Assembly (NCBI RefSeq): GCF_900566085.1
Contig: NZ_UPHT01000059.1
Location: forward strand, 1-55,217
Origin: Mycobacterium attenuatum
GTDB lineage: Bacteria; Actinomycetota; Actinomycetes; Mycobacteriales; Mycobacteriaceae
Reading direction: 5' to 3'
Length of the DNA: 55,217 nucleotides
Shown: positions 29,666 through 39,815 of the stretch, one piece after another
Numbering within the stretch: the first letter of the stretch is position 1
How the letters are laid out: each line of letters starts with the position of its first letter
The notes under the pieces: model-generated
Database searches by the model: none
Told to the model about the DNA's origin: nothing
What the model saw: only the letters and a program-made list of their open reading frames with translations
Position numbers and translations under genes: made by a program

Positions 29666-30742
29666 ATGACGAAGCATCGAGCTGACTTTGAACTGAATCG
29701 CCCCGGGACCCTGATTGCCGCCTTACCGGCAATCCTGGGCTTCGTACCGGAAAAATCGCTGGTTCTGGTCTCGGTGGACGAGGGTGAACTGGGATCGGTG
29801 ATGCGCGTCGACCTATCGGAGGAGCTTGCCGACCGCGTGGAGCAGCTCGCGGAAGTGGCCGCAGCGGCGGCCCCTGAGGCCGTGATCGCGGTGATCGTCG
29901 ACGCGGACGGAGCGCGGTGCCCGGGGTGCGGCGAAGAGTACCGGCGGGTATGTGACGCGTTGGCCAAGGCACTGGCGCGGCGTGACATCCTGCTGTCGGC
30001 AGCCCACGTGGTCGACCGCATCGCAACCGGCGGACGCTGGCAATGTGTCGACGGGTGCGGTTCGGGTGGAATGATCGACGACCCGGCGGCGTCGCCGCTG
30101 GCGGTTGCGGCCGTGCTCGACGGCCGGCAGTTGTATCCGCGGCGAGCTGATCTCGAGGCCGTCGTCGCGATCGACGACCGGGCACGCGGCAACACACTGG
30201 CGGCCGCGGTGCAGCGAGAAGCGGCCGAGCGTGAGGTCGCGCAGCGCGCCGACCCGGTGGGCTGCAGCCGCCGTGACGTAGAGGAGGCGATGGCTGCCGC
30301 CATGCGGGTGGCCGGCGGGCAACAGCTGTCCGATGCGGAACTGGTCCGGTTGGGTTGCGCGCTGACCGACGTGCGGGTGCGCGACACGCTGTATGCCCTC
30401 GCAGTGGGCGAGAATGCCGGTCCAGCCGAGTCGTTGTGGGCGATACTGGCCCGCGCGCTGCCGGAGCCGTGGCGGGTGGAGGCGTTGGTATTGCTGGCGT
30501 TCAGTGCCTATGCCCGCGGCGACGGTCCACTTGCCGGGGTGTCACTGGAGGCCGCGCTGCGCTGCTCGCCTGGACATCGGATGGCCGGAATGCTGGATAC
30601 GGCGCTACAGTCCGGGCTTCGGCCTGAGCACATCCGCGAACTCGCGACGACCGGCTACCGGCTGGCTCAACAACTCGGCGTGCGGCTACCGCCGCGGCGG
30701 GCATACGGCCCGTTCGGCCAATCCGGCCGATGCGCGGGGTAA
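29666..30742 (+). CDS. DUF4192 family protein (Rv2712c-like)
   Basis: The 358-residue actinobacterial protein has the DUF4192 opening LNRPGTLIAALPAILGFVPEKSLVLV, and a later ARALPEPWRVEALVLLAFSAYARGDGPLAGVSLEAAL. No signal peptide or catalytic motif is visible. CPGCGEEYRRVCDAL and CVDGCGSGG give scattered cysteines but no clear zinc site. ATG 29666 is preferred to TTG 29657. Its stop directly abuts the convergent ideR stop, with no base between. Function unknown. Confidence 0.85.
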   Translation: MTKHRADFELNRPGTLIAALPAILGFVPEKSLVLVSVDEGELGSVMRVDLSEELADRVEQLAEVAAAAAPEAVIAVIVDADGARCPGCGEEYRRVCDALAKALARRDILLSAAHVVDRIATGGRWQCVDGCGSGGMIDDPAASPLAVAAVLDGRQLYPRRADLEAVVAIDDRARGNTLAAAVQREAAEREVAQRADPVGCSRRDVEEAMAAAMRVAGGQQLSDAELVRLGCALTDVRVRDTLYALAVGENAGPAESLWAILARALPEPWRVEALVLLAFSAYARGDGPLAGVSLEAALRCSPGHRMAGMLDTALQSGLRPEHIRELATTGYRLAQQLGVRLPPRRAYGPFGQSGRCAG

Positions 30743-31435
30743 TCAGACCTTCTCGACCTTGACGGCGTGCGCCATCGCGTGCGGCAGAGTGACGTTCTCG
30801 TGCCCCGGGATGACGATGGTCACCCCGCCGCCCGGACTGGTTTCGACCGTTACCCGGGCGTTCGGCACGACGCCGGCGTCCTTGAGCCGCGTGATCAAGT
30901 CGATATCGCCCTGAACATGCTCGGTGAGCTGGCGCACGACCACCGCCACCGGTGAACCGGCCGGCAGTTCGGTCAACCGCACCAAGTTGGCATCGTCGGC
31001 GCCGGACTCGGGGCCCACGCCAAGGTCCAGTAACCCCGGAATCGGATTGCCGAACGGCGACGTAGTCGGGTTGTTCAGCACCTTGACCAGCCGGCGCTCG
31101 ACATCCTCGCTCATCACGTGCTCCCACCGGCATGCTTCGGCGTGCACCTCTTCCCACGGCAATCCGATGACGTCGACGAGAAGCCGCTCGGCGAGGCGGT
31201 GCTTGCGCATCACCGCGATCGCCAGGGCCCGGCCCTTGTCGGTGAGTTCGAGGTGGCGGTCTCCGGCCACCCGGAGCAACCCGTCACGCTCCATCCGGGA
31301 AACGGTCTGGCTGACAGTCGGCCCGCTCTGCTCCAGGCGCTCGGCAATCCGGGCGCGCAGCGGCGTGACGCCCTCTTCCTCGAGGTCGTAGATGGTCCGC
31401 AAATACATCTCGGTGGTATCGACCAAGTCGTTCAT
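30743..31435 (-). CDS. ideR: Iron-dependent regulator IdeR
   Basis: IdeR, the DtxR-type Fe2+ repressor, controls siderophore synthesis and iron storage. The 230-residue protein has the winged helix RARIAERLEQSGPTVSQTVSRMERDG. Metal ligands are at their canonical positions: His79, Glu83 and His98 (site 1); Met10, Cys102, Glu105 and His106 (site 2). A dimerisation domain and C-terminal SH3-like domain follow (SPGGGVTIVIPGHENVTLPHAMAHAVKVEKV). It lies downstream of sigB on the same strand, separated by a strong hairpin. Confidence 0.98.
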   Translation of the reverse strand: MNDLVDTTEMYLRTIYDLEEEGVTPLRARIAERLEQSGPTVSQTVSRMERDGLLRVAGDRHLELTDKGRALAIAVMRKHRLAERLLVDVIGLPWEEVHAEACRWEHVMSEDVERRLVKVLNNPTTSPFGNPIPGLLDLGVGPESGADDANLVRLTELPAGSPVAVVVRQLTEHVQGDIDLITRLKDAGVVPNARVTVETSPGGGVTIVIPGHENVTLPHAMAHAVKVEKV

Positions 31436-31512
31436 TCAGCATCCTCCGTTGCCGCCGAGTCTACTTGGCCAGCCGCGGATGTGGTTGGCTCAAAACGCCC
31501 CACGCAGCAGTA

Positions 31513-31537
31513 TGCCCGCCGCTCATCGCGGCGGGCA
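31513..31537 (-). terminator. Perfect 10-bp hairpin between sigB and ideR
   Basis: TGCCCGCCGC (31513-31522) and GCGGCGGGCA (31528-31537) pair perfectly around a 5-base loop, 91 bases after the sigB stop and 78 bases before ideR. No T-run follows on the minus strand, as is common in mycobacteria. It probably terminates or attenuates sigB transcription ahead of ideR. Confidence 0.75.
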
Positions 31538-31627
31538 CACTGTCTTGTACCTAGCTTTTTCGGCGCTTTGTTGACGCTTTTCGGCGCTGTCTCAGCGCTG
31601 TTTCGGGACGGGCGCCGGGCCGGCTTC

Positions 31628-32587
31628 TCAACTGGCGTACGACCGTAACCGATCGGCGCGCTCGCCATGGCGCAGCTTGCACATCACATCCCGCTCGATC
31701 TGGCGCACCCGCTCACGGGACAGTCCGAACAGCTTGCCGATCTGGTCCAGCGTGCGTGGCTGACCGTCGTCCAGCCCGAACCGCAGCCGGATCACCTGGT
31801 GCTCACGCTCGTCGAGGGTGGCAAGCACACTACGAATATCGGTGTGCAGCAGTTCGGCGATGACCGCGTTCTCTGCGGACATGGCTTCAGCGTCCTCGAT
31901 GAAATCACCCAGTGGGGCCTCTTCTTCGGAGCCGACCGGCATATCGAGGCTCACCGGGTCGCGGCTGTGTTCGAGCAGATCGTTGATCTTGTCGACCGGA
32001 ATTCCGGATTCGGCCGCCAGCTCCTCGTCAGTGGCTTCCCGTCCCAGGTTCTGGTGCATCTCGCGCTTGATCCGCGCCAGCTTGTTGACCTGCTCAACCA
32101 GGTGCACGGGTAGACGGATGGTACGGCTCTGGTCGGCCATGCCGCGGGTGATGGCCTGACGGATCCACCAGGTGGCATACGTCGAGAACTTGAATCCCTT
32201 TGTGTAGTCGAACTTCTCCATCGCGCGGATCAAGCCAAGGTTGCCCTCCTGGATTAGGTCGAGCAACGGCATTCCGCGGCCGGTGTAACGCTTGGCCAGC
32301 GACACCACCAGCCGGAGGTTGGCCTCGAGAAGGTGACGGCGCGCCGCCTCGCCGTCTCGGGCCACGGCCGCCAGTTCGCGTTTACGATTCTCGCCCAACC
32401 GCTTTCGGGTTTCGAGCAGATACTCGGCGTACAGTCCGGCTTCAATGCGCTTGGCCAGCTCGACTTCATCGGCGGCATTGAGCAACGCCGTTTTACCGAT
32501 GCCGTTCAGATATACGCGCACCAAGTCCGCGGCGGGGCTTTGAGCGTCCAAATCGCTGTCAGCCCGGCTTGTGGTGGCATGTGCCAT
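31628..32587 (-). CDS. sigB: RNA polymerase sigma factor SigB
   Basis: SigB is the group 2, primary-like sigma factor of stress and stationary phase. The 319-residue protein shows region 1.2 ([17 protein letters not shown]), 2.1-2.4 ([60 protein letters not shown]), region 3, and 4.2 ([21 protein letters not shown]). It lacks the long acidic head of SigA. ATG 32587 ([11 protein letters not shown]) has GGGAGGG upstream. A SigE/SigH-type promoter lies just upstream. Confidence 0.98.
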   Translation of the reverse strand: MAHATTSRADSDLDAQSPAADLVRVYLNGIGKTALLNAADEVELAKRIEAGLYAEYLLETRKRLGENRKRELAAVARDGEAARRHLLEANLRLVVSLAKRYTGRGMPLLDLIQEGNLGLIRAMEKFDYTKGFKFSTYATWWIRQAITRGMADQSRTIRLPVHLVEQVNKLARIKREMHQNLGREATDEELAAESGIPVDKINDLLEHSRDPVSLDMPVGSEEEAPLGDFIEDAEAMSAENAVIAELLHTDIRSVLATLDEREHQVIRLRFGLDDGQPRTLDQIGKLFGLSRERVRQIERDVMCKLRHGERADRLRSYAS

Positions 32588-32623
32588 AGCGCCCTCCCGA
32601 TCGGCTTGTCCTGTCACGGGGTT

Positions 32624-32650
32624 AACGACAGGCTCGACCACAGAGTTCCC
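32624..32650 (-). promoter_or_regulatory. ECF-type (SigE/SigH) promoter of sigB
   Basis: On the minus strand GGGAAC (32650-32645), 18 bases, then GTT (32626-32624) fit the SigE/SigH consensus GGAAC-N16-18-GTT. The start codon is 37 bases downstream of GTT. Mycobacterial sigB is known to be driven by SigE and SigH, so envelope and oxidative stress should induce it. Confidence 0.75.
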
Positions 32651-32735
32651 GCCGCGGCGTCATCTCACACACCGTGACGTGCAGAAATGTGCCGACGACC
32701 TGAGAATGTCCTGAGAAGTGTGCAGCGGCGCCGGA

Positions 32736-33152
32736 CTAAGCGGGATTGGACCAGTTGTCGAGATCGGGGGAGTCCGGTTGGACCTTAGGGTCTCGTCGCG
32801 GTTCTAGCGCCGGACGATTGGCCGTCGGAAACAGCGGGGTCCGCCGCCGGGCGTCGTCGAATCGTCGGGGCTCATCGGCGCTACGGGGCGGTCTGTCGTT
32901 GGCGATGAGCACGGCCATCCACGGCAACGGAATCGAGACAGCCACGATCAGCAGTGAGACAAGACCGTTGTGCCAGGCTCCATACGCGATCGCCGCCAAG
33001 ATGAGTGCCGGAACCCGGAACGCCATCAAGGTCAGGTACTTACGCACCCGGGCTCGGTGCTGCTCTTCGTAGGATGGTGCGGCGGCGGTGATCAGTACCG
33101 GGCGACCCCGATCGTCGAAGTCGTCGAAACTCAGCTCGAAGCCGCGCTTCAT
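32736..33152 (-). CDS. DUF3099 membrane protein (Rv2709-like)
   Basis: The 138-residue protein has two membrane helices (YLTLMAFRVPALILAAIAYG and LVSLLIVAVSIPLPWMAVLIAN) after the conserved VLITAAAPSYEEQHRARVRKY, as in DUF3099 proteins. The tail is Arg/Pro-rich and cytoplasmic. No function is known. It lies upstream of sigB on the same strand, 85 bases before the SigE/SigH-type promoter. Confidence 0.82.
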   Translation of the reverse strand: MKRGFELSFDDFDDRGRPVLITAAAPSYEEQHRARVRKYLTLMAFRVPALILAAIAYGAWHNGLVSLLIVAVSIPLPWMAVLIANDRPPRSADEPRRFDDARRRTPLFPTANRPALEPRRDPKVQPDSPDLDNWSNPA

Positions 33153-33206
33153 TTCTCTACTCTCCCATATCCAGTGGATTCCGGCAGGAGTGCGTCAGGG
33201 GGCACA

Positions 33207-33455
33207 ATGTCTGGTATGCAGACGCAGACGATCGAACGCACCGACACCGAGGACCGCGTCGACGACGGTACCGGCAGCGACACCCCGAAGTACTTCCACT
33301 ACGTCAAGAAGGACAAGATCGCGGAAAGCGCAGTGCTGGGCAGCCATGTGGTGGCGTTATGCGGCGAGGTGTTTCCCGTGACCCGGGCGGCCAAGCCGGG
33401 GTCGCCGGTGTGTCCGGACTGCAAGCAGATCTACGAGAAGCTCAAGAGGGACTGA
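33207..33455 (+). CDS. DUF3039 small zinc-ribbon-like protein (Rv2708c-like)
   Basis: The protein of about 82 residues contains PKYFHYVKKDKIAESAVLGS, HVVALCGEVFPVTRAAKPGSP and VCPDCKQIYEKLKRD, the DUF3039 pattern of H/C...CxxC residues that could bind a metal. ATG 33207 has AGGGGG upstream; ATG 33216 is an alternative. It is strongly conserved in actinobacteria. It diverges from the DUF3099 gene. Function unknown. Confidence 0.88.
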   Translation: MSGMQTQTIERTDTEDRVDDGTGSDTPKYFHYVKKDKIAESAVLGSHVVALCGEVFPVTRAAKPGSPVCPDCKQIYEKLKRD

Positions 33456-33977
33456 ATGTGGCGCGCCGGTACCGTGCCTGCACCGCCCCAACGACGGCAA
33501 CGGCCCGGCACGCACCGCCTGTCATCCGTGATTTATTCATTTTCAGGTGCAACCCTCGTCTCGAGCTACTTCCGCTACCACAGGAGCATGCGTCCACAGT
33601 AGCGATCCTTGGTCGCGCGCACGTCGACAACCGTCGTGCGCTTCCGGGCCGCCTTCGGGATCGGGCGAGCCTGGTCGATGGGCAGTGGAATATGAATACT
33701 TGCGGTGTGCAAGGCTTTTCGTGCAGGTACCGGCTGAGCTTCAACGTCCGGTGGTCAAGGCGTCTCTGCCGGCTGTAGAACATGAAGTTCATCCTCCGAC
33801 GTCCGCCAATCCGACGTTTTCCCAATCGCGCCTGGCGCGGTGTCGTTGAATTCATCACGCTGGGTGTGGGCCGCAATCCAAGGAAGCCGTTTCGTGGGAT
33901 GAACTCACCGGGCTGACAACACCGGCGACCAAGAGCTGGGACCAACGTCCGCGGCCACGCTATCCCGGCTGGTGCGC
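33456..33977. other. Intergenic region with no recognised gene
   Basis: About 520 bases lie between the convergent DUF3039 gene and the YihY-type gene. Open frames on both strands here have no family motif and poor codon bias. It may hold a decayed gene or small RNA, but I see nothing specific. Confidence 0.5.
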
Positions 33978-34922
33978 CTAGTCGGCCGTTCCCGTGATGG
34001 CCGCGGTGCGGGCTCTCAGCCAATTGCGCAGCCGATGAGCGTGCGTCGCCGGCGCGGGCCATTCCTCTTGGATGGCGGCGTTGAGTTCGGCGCCGATCAT
34101 GATCGCAAAGCCGCCGAAGAACGCGAACAACAAGAACGCAATGGGCGTGGACAAAGCGCCGTAGGTGTAACCAGTACTGGTGATCCATCTCAGGTAAAAC
34201 CGTAGACCCAGCGTCGCGACCAGAAATACCGCCGTGGCCAGCACCGCACCCATGACCAGTCGATGTGTCGGCAACGGTACCGGCAGCGCGACGCGGTAAA
34301 GGACGATAACCCCGAACGTCAGGCCCGCGATCAGCGCCGGGTAGTAGCCGTAGTGCAGGACGTTGGCCAAACTGGCCGGAATGTGTTCGCTCACCTTCCG
34401 CGGGCCCACCACCGCCACCGGCGCGGTCGCTACCACGAACACCAGCATGACCATGTAAAGGAATAGCGCAAAAAATCGCTGCCGCACCGGATGGCGCAGC
34501 GGAGTCTGGTCATGCGCCTCCACCACGGCGTCGACGTAGGACGAGATTGCCGACGACCCCGCCCATAATGAGATCAAGAATCCCACCGAGACCACCTCGC
34601 CGCGGGCATTGGCGGTGATGTCGCGGATGGTCGGCTCGATGATCTCGTTGACGACGCTGGGGGAGAAAAAACTGTGGGCGGTGGAAATAATGGTTTTCTC
34701 GATCGCGGGCAAGGTGTCCTGACCGAACAGCGGAGCCACGTAGGCCAAGCTGCCCAGCATTCCCAGAAGCAGGGGCGGAAGGGACAGGGCCGACCAGAAA
34801 CCTGCCTGTGCTGACTCGGAGAAGATCGAGTCGTCCCAACTCTTGGAAAGTGTTCGAAGGCTGATTCGCCAGATGTGGTGGCGGGACGGTTTGGGCTTTT
34901 GGTCGCTCATCCGGTCCAGCAT
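33978..34922 (-). CDS. YihY/UPF0761-family inner-membrane protein (Rv2707-like)
   Basis: The 314-residue protein has six to seven membrane helices and the YihY core: ALSLPPLLLGMLGSLAYVAPL, NARGEVVSVGFLISLWAGSSA and the C-terminal GYTYGALSTPIAFLLFAFFGG FAIMIGAELNAAIQEEW. The GAELNAA-type ending is diagnostic of the family. The old label ribonuclease BN for such proteins is not supported. The start may be ATG 34922 or ATG 34910. Transport or envelope function is unknown. Confidence 0.9.
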   Translation of the reverse strand: MLDRMSDQKPKPSRHHIWRISLRTLSKSWDDSIFSESAQAGFWSALSLPPLLLGMLGSLAYVAPLFGQDTLPAIEKTIISTAHSFFSPSVVNEIIEPTIRDITANARGEVVSVGFLISLWAGSSAISSYVDAVVEAHDQTPLRHPVRQRFFALFLYMVMLVFVVATAPVAVVGPRKVSEHIPASLANVLHYGYYPALIAGLTFGVIVLYRVALPVPLPTHRLVMGAVLATAVFLVATLGLRFYLRWITSTGYTYGALSTPIAFLLFAFFGGFAIMIGAELNAAIQEEWPAPATHAHRLRNWLRARTAAITGTAD

Positions 34923-34985
34923 TACCGAAGGCCGGTCACACGTGGCACATTGGGCCCCGACTTTAGGGCAACGAGTTCGGCGGAC

Positions 34986-35171
34986 CTAGTTTCCACTGAC
35001 CTCCAGCACGGCCGACAGCTCGATCAGTTTTGCTTCGTGCTCGTTGGCGTGGTGCTGGCAGAAGAGAAGTTCGGCGCCAGAAGGCAGCTTTGCGCGTACC
35101 CGCGCTGCCGCGCCACAGCGGTCGCAGCGGTCGGCTCTAGTCAGCTCAGGACTGGTCAACGTTGCGTTCAT
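34986..35171 (-). CDS. DUF7455-type small zinc-ribbon protein
   Basis: The 61-residue protein reads MNATLTSPELTRADRCDRC and then GAELLFCQHHANEHEAKLIEL. Its RCDRC and FCQHH form a Cys3-4/His zinc-ribbon pattern seen in small actinobacterial DUF7455 proteins. ATG 35171 has GGAGAAG upstream. It is a real gene easily missed because of its size. Function unknown. Confidence 0.8.
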   Translation of the reverse strand: MNATLTSPELTRADRCDRCGAAARVRAKLPSGAELLFCQHHANEHEAKLIELSAVLEVSGN

Positions 35172-35285
35172 GACTTCTCCATATCTAGGTAAGTTCACTG
35201 TCTCAGACGTTCCCCGTTTTCGCCTTGTTCCCCGGGTGGTATCAGGTGTGTCCTTTCTCACGGATTTCGGCGGATAGGTTCAGGC

Positions 35286-35666
35286 ATGCTAGCTGGCATG
35301 TCGTCCGCCCCACCGGTGTTGGTGCACATGTGTGCAGCCCGCGAATGGTCGTCCGCTCGCCAGCGCGGCGGCTTCCGTCCTGAAGCGGCCCCTGGGTTCA
35401 TCCATCTGTCGACGCCCGAGCAGATACATCTGCCAGCTAATCGGCTCTTTAGCGGCCGTCGTGACATGGTCCTGCTGTACGTCGACGCAGCGGCCCTCGA
35501 CTCGCCCGTGCGTTGGGAGCCGGGAACGGTGGACGATCCCGACCGGATGTTGTTCCCGCACTTGTACGGCGAGCTTCCGGCACGAGCGGTGATCAAGGTC
35601 GTCGCCTACCTCCCGGCGCCGGACGGCAGCTTCCGGCCGATTTCGCGACCTCAGTCATCCAGGTAG
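35286..35666 (+). CDS. DUF952 family protein (Rv2705c-like)
   Basis: The 126-residue protein has the DUF952 pattern VLVHMCAAREWSSARQRGG, GFIHLSTPEQIHLPANRLF, LLYVDAAALDSPVRWEPG and RMLFPHLYGELPARAVIKV. Relatives adopt an ADP-ribosyltransferase-like fold; the conserved H, FIHLS and YG residues are kept here. The start may be ATG 35286 or 35298. Its stop lies inside an 18-base tandem duplication and it overlaps the convergent RidA-type gene by 16 bases. Confidence 0.85.
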   Translation: MLAGMSSAPPVLVHMCAAREWSSARQRGGFRPEAAPGFIHLSTPEQIHLPANRLFSGRRDMVLLYVDAAALDSPVRWEPGTVDDPDRMLFPHLYGELPARAVIKVVAYLPAPDGSFRPISRPQSSR

Positions 35667-36040
35667 GCGTCGGCATCCAGGTAGGCGTCGGCTTCGATCT
35701 CCACCAGCAGGCCGGGTGTGATCAGCGCCGAAACCTCCACCATGGTCGCGGCGGGTCGGATTCCGCCGAAAACCTCGGCGTGGATATTGCCGACCTCCCG
35801 CCAGCAGGAAATATCGGTCACGTATATCCGGGTGCGGACCACGTCGGCGAGGCTTGCGCCCGCCTGCCCGAGCGCCGCCTCGATGCGGCGCAGGGCGTCT
35901 CGGGTCTGCGCGGCGACGCCGTTGCCGCTGCCGCTTGTCCCGGCCACCGCCACATGCGGGCCAACGCGTACCGCACGCGAATAGCCAACAGCCGATTCGA
36001 AGTCGGATCCGGAGGAGACACACCTGCGGCTTGCTGACAT
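35651..36040 (-). CDS. RidA (YjgF/UK114) family protein (Rv2704-like)
   Basis: The 129-residue RidA-like protein has VAVAGTSGSGNGVAAQTRDALRRIEAAL, the catalytic arginine in VVRTRIYVTDI and ATMVEVSALITPGLLVEIEADAY. RidA enzymes hydrolyse reactive enamine/imine intermediates of pyridoxal enzymes. The end reads DADAYLDADAYLDD, because the 18 bases coding DADAYL are duplicated. The gene converges with, and overlaps, the DUF952 gene. Confidence 0.9.
   Translation of the reverse strand: MSASRRCVSSGSDFESAVGYSRAVRVGPHVAVAGTSGSGNGVAAQTRDALRRIEAALGQAGASLADVVRTRIYVTDISCWREVGNIHAEVFGGIRPAATMVEVSALITPGLLVEIEADAYLDADAYLDD
35656..35691. repeat. Exact 18-base tandem duplication at overlapping gene ends
   Basis: CATCCAGGTAGGCGTCGG occurs at 35656-35673 and again at 35674-35691. 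It adds six residues to the RidA C-terminus and contains the TAG stop of the DUF952 gene on the other strand. Eighteen bases keep the frame, so both genes stay intact. Confidence 0.95.
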
Positions 36041-36301
36041 GCCGTGACACTACGACGGCGGCAGCGGGCGCGCAGCCATTAGGTGCTGCAGTTGGTGACG
36101 CAGGAGGATTTCTGATGCATGAGAACGCCAACCCGCCGCCCATGCCTCATGACGCCTGAAAGCCGACCGACGAGCTAACGAGAGTTGCGGGAAAAACTGC
36201 AACATCAGGGCGACGATCCGGGCGCGCCGGGTCTGCATCCGACTCGGGATTGACATGCCGACGAGACGTAGCCGGAGCAGCGCGCCCGACAGCGGCACAA
36301 C

Positions 36302-37846
<1,545 letters not shown>

Positions 37847-38025
37847 ATACACCCCTTCGGTGGTACTCACTTCCGGTATGAGTCTGGGCGTGCTGAACCG
37901 AAAGTGTCTGTTATGTCGAATGTCGGCGTTGATATCGGCGTGGATACGTGCGCTCTATCGGTCGGGCGGTCGCCGACGACCATTGTAACTTCACTGCGCC
38001 CTGGTGCTGGCCCAGCCGGCAAAAT

Positions 38026-38820
38026 TCAGTGGGTCACATCGGTGGTAGACGCCATTGCCGCACCGACTATCCCGGCAGCATTCTGCAGAGTTGCCGGTAC
38101 CACCGGCGTGCGGTTTCCCAGCAGATGCACCCACTTGTCGGCTTTGCGGCTGATGCCGCCGCCGGCGATGAACAGATCGGGCCACATGGCGTTCTCGATG
38201 GCGACGAGGACCCTGGTCACCTCCTTGGCCCACCTTTGGTAGCTCCAGCCTTTGCGTTCCTTGACTGATGACGCGGCCCGTTGTTCGGCCTCCTTGCCGC
38301 CGACCTCAAGGTGCCCGAACTCGGTGTTGGGTATCAGCTTGCCGTTGTGGATGACCGCCGAACCGATGCCGGTCCCGAAGGTGAGCAGGATGACCAGGCC
38401 CGAATTGCCCTTGCCCGCTCCATAGCGTTCTTCGGCAAGCCCGGCGGCATCGGCGTCGTTGAGGACCGTTACGTCTTGACCTGCCAGCTCGGCGCTGATG
38501 ACCTCGCGCGCGTTGGTCCCGATCCACGACTTGTCCACATTGGCCGCCGTCTGGGCGATGCCGTGCGTTACTACGCCGGGGTAGGTCACCCCGAGTGGAC
38601 CGGTCCAGCCGAACCCGTGGACGACCTCGGCGATGGTCTTGGCGACGGCGGGCGGGGTAGCCGGCTGCGGGGTAAGCAGCTTGATCCGGTCGCCGATCAG
38701 CTGACCGGTGTCCAGGTCGACGATTCCGCCCTTGATGCCGCTGCCGCCGACATCGATACCGAATCCGCGACGCTGCTGGGTGGCACCGGCTGTATCGGCT
38801 AGAGGGTCGGCGCTGGTCAT
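38026..38820 (-). CDS. ppgK: Polyphosphate glucokinase
   Basis: PpgK phosphorylates glucose with polyphosphate or ATP. The 264-residue ROK-type kinase has GIDVGGSGIKGGIVDLDTG (phosphate loop), GVTYPGVV, catalytic DADAAGLAEERYGAG, LTFGTGIGSAVI and the polyphosphate-kinase extension TEFGHLEVGGKEAEQRAASS and KGWSYQRWAKEV. ATG 38820 is followed by MTSADPLADTAG. It diverges from suhB. Length is normal. Confidence 0.97.
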   Translation of the reverse strand: MTSADPLADTAGATQQRRGFGIDVGGSGIKGGIVDLDTGQLIGDRIKLLTPQPATPPAVAKTIAEVVHGFGWTGPLGVTYPGVVTHGIAQTAANVDKSWIGTNAREVISAELAGQDVTVLNDADAAGLAEERYGAGKGNSGLVILLTFGTGIGSAVIHNGKLIPNTEFGHLEVGGKEAEQRAASSVKERKGWSYQRWAKEVTRVLVAIENAMWPDLFIAGGGISRKADKWVHLLGNRTPVVPATLQNAAGIVGAAMASTTDVTH

Positions 38821-38940
38821 GGGATCTCCTCGGCGAGGTATGTGTGTCCGATCACCTTAGCCCGGTACTTGTCGAGACCCCGGCATTCCTGCCCGGGTGA
38901 TGATGCGCGTGGGTCCGGCCGACTGTGATGCGATAGCGGA

Positions 38941-39810
38941 GTGACTCAATCCGACAACGAGCCCGCACAGTTGCGTTCGGTGGCCGAGACACTCGCGGCC
39001 GAGGCTGCCGAGTTCGTGCGCGCTCGGCGCGCCGAGATCTTCGGAGCCGACCCGGCCACCGGCGGCGACGGTGCGGTGCGTACCAAGACCACCCCGACCG
39101 ACCCGGTGACCGTTGTCGACACCGATACCGAGCGACTGCTACGCATCCGACTGGCTCAGCTTCGGCCCGGGGACCCCATTCTAGGGGAGGAGGGCGGGGG
39201 CCCAGCCGACCCGACAGGCGTGGCGACCGACGCTGTGACCTGGGTGCTTGATCCCATCGATGGCACCGTTAACTTCGTCTACAGCATTCCGGCCTACGCG
39301 GTGTCCGTCGGAGCCCAGGTCGGTGGCGTGTCGGTGGCCGGTGCGGTCGCCGACGTCGTCGGCGACAAGGTGTATTCGGCTGCGGTCGGGCTAGGCGCAC
39401 ACGTCGCCGATGAACACGGGACTCGTCGATTGTGCTGCACCGAGGTCGAGAGTTTGTCGATGGCGCTGCTGGGTACCGGTTTCGCGTACTCGACGCGGCG
39501 CCGCACCGCGCAGGCCGGGTTGCTGGCCCGCATGTTGCCGATGGTGCGAGACGTGCGCCGGATCGGTTCGGCGGCGTTGGATTTGTGTATGGTCGCCGCC
39601 GGTCAGCTGGATGCCTACTACGAGCACGGGCTGCAGGTGTGGGACCGCGCGGCTGGTGCCCTGATAGCAGCCGAGGCGGGCGCACGGGTGGTGCTGCCCG
39701 CCGCGGATGCCCCGGGAGGGGGGTTGGTGGTCGCGGCCGCCCCCGGGATTGCCGATGAGCTGTTGGCGGTGCTGGGACGATTCGACGCGCTCGAACCGCT
39801 CCCGGTCTGA
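38941..39810 (+). CDS. suhB: Inositol-1-monophosphatase SuhB
   Basis: SuhB hydrolyses inositol phosphate, feeding inositol into phosphatidylinositol, mannosides and mycothiol. The metal site is visible: GEEGGG, DPIDGTVNF and YEHGLQVWDRAAGALIAAEAG. The length is 289 residues. Translation starts at GTG 38941 (VTQSDNEPAQ), matching the family start. It converges with the cei gene, five bases between stops. Confidence 0.95.
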   Translation: MTQSDNEPAQLRSVAETLAAEAAEFVRARRAEIFGADPATGGDGAVRTKTTPTDPVTVVDTDTERLLRIRLAQLRPGDPILGEEGGGPADPTGVATDAVTWVLDPIDGTVNFVYSIPAYAVSVGAQVGGVSVAGAVADVVGDKVYSAAVGLGAHVADEHGTRRLCCTEVESLSMALLGTGFAYSTRRRTAQAGLLARMLPMVRDVRRIGSAALDLCMVAAGQLDAYYEHGLQVWDRAAGALIAAEAGARVVLPAADAPGGGLVVAAAPGIADELLAVLGRFDALEPLPV

Positions 39811-39815
39811 GCTGT

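Noticed and set aside
33442..34188. 248-codon minus-strand frame running from the gap into the YihY gene
   Set aside because: It overlaps the YihY-type gene in another frame and has no recognisable domain.
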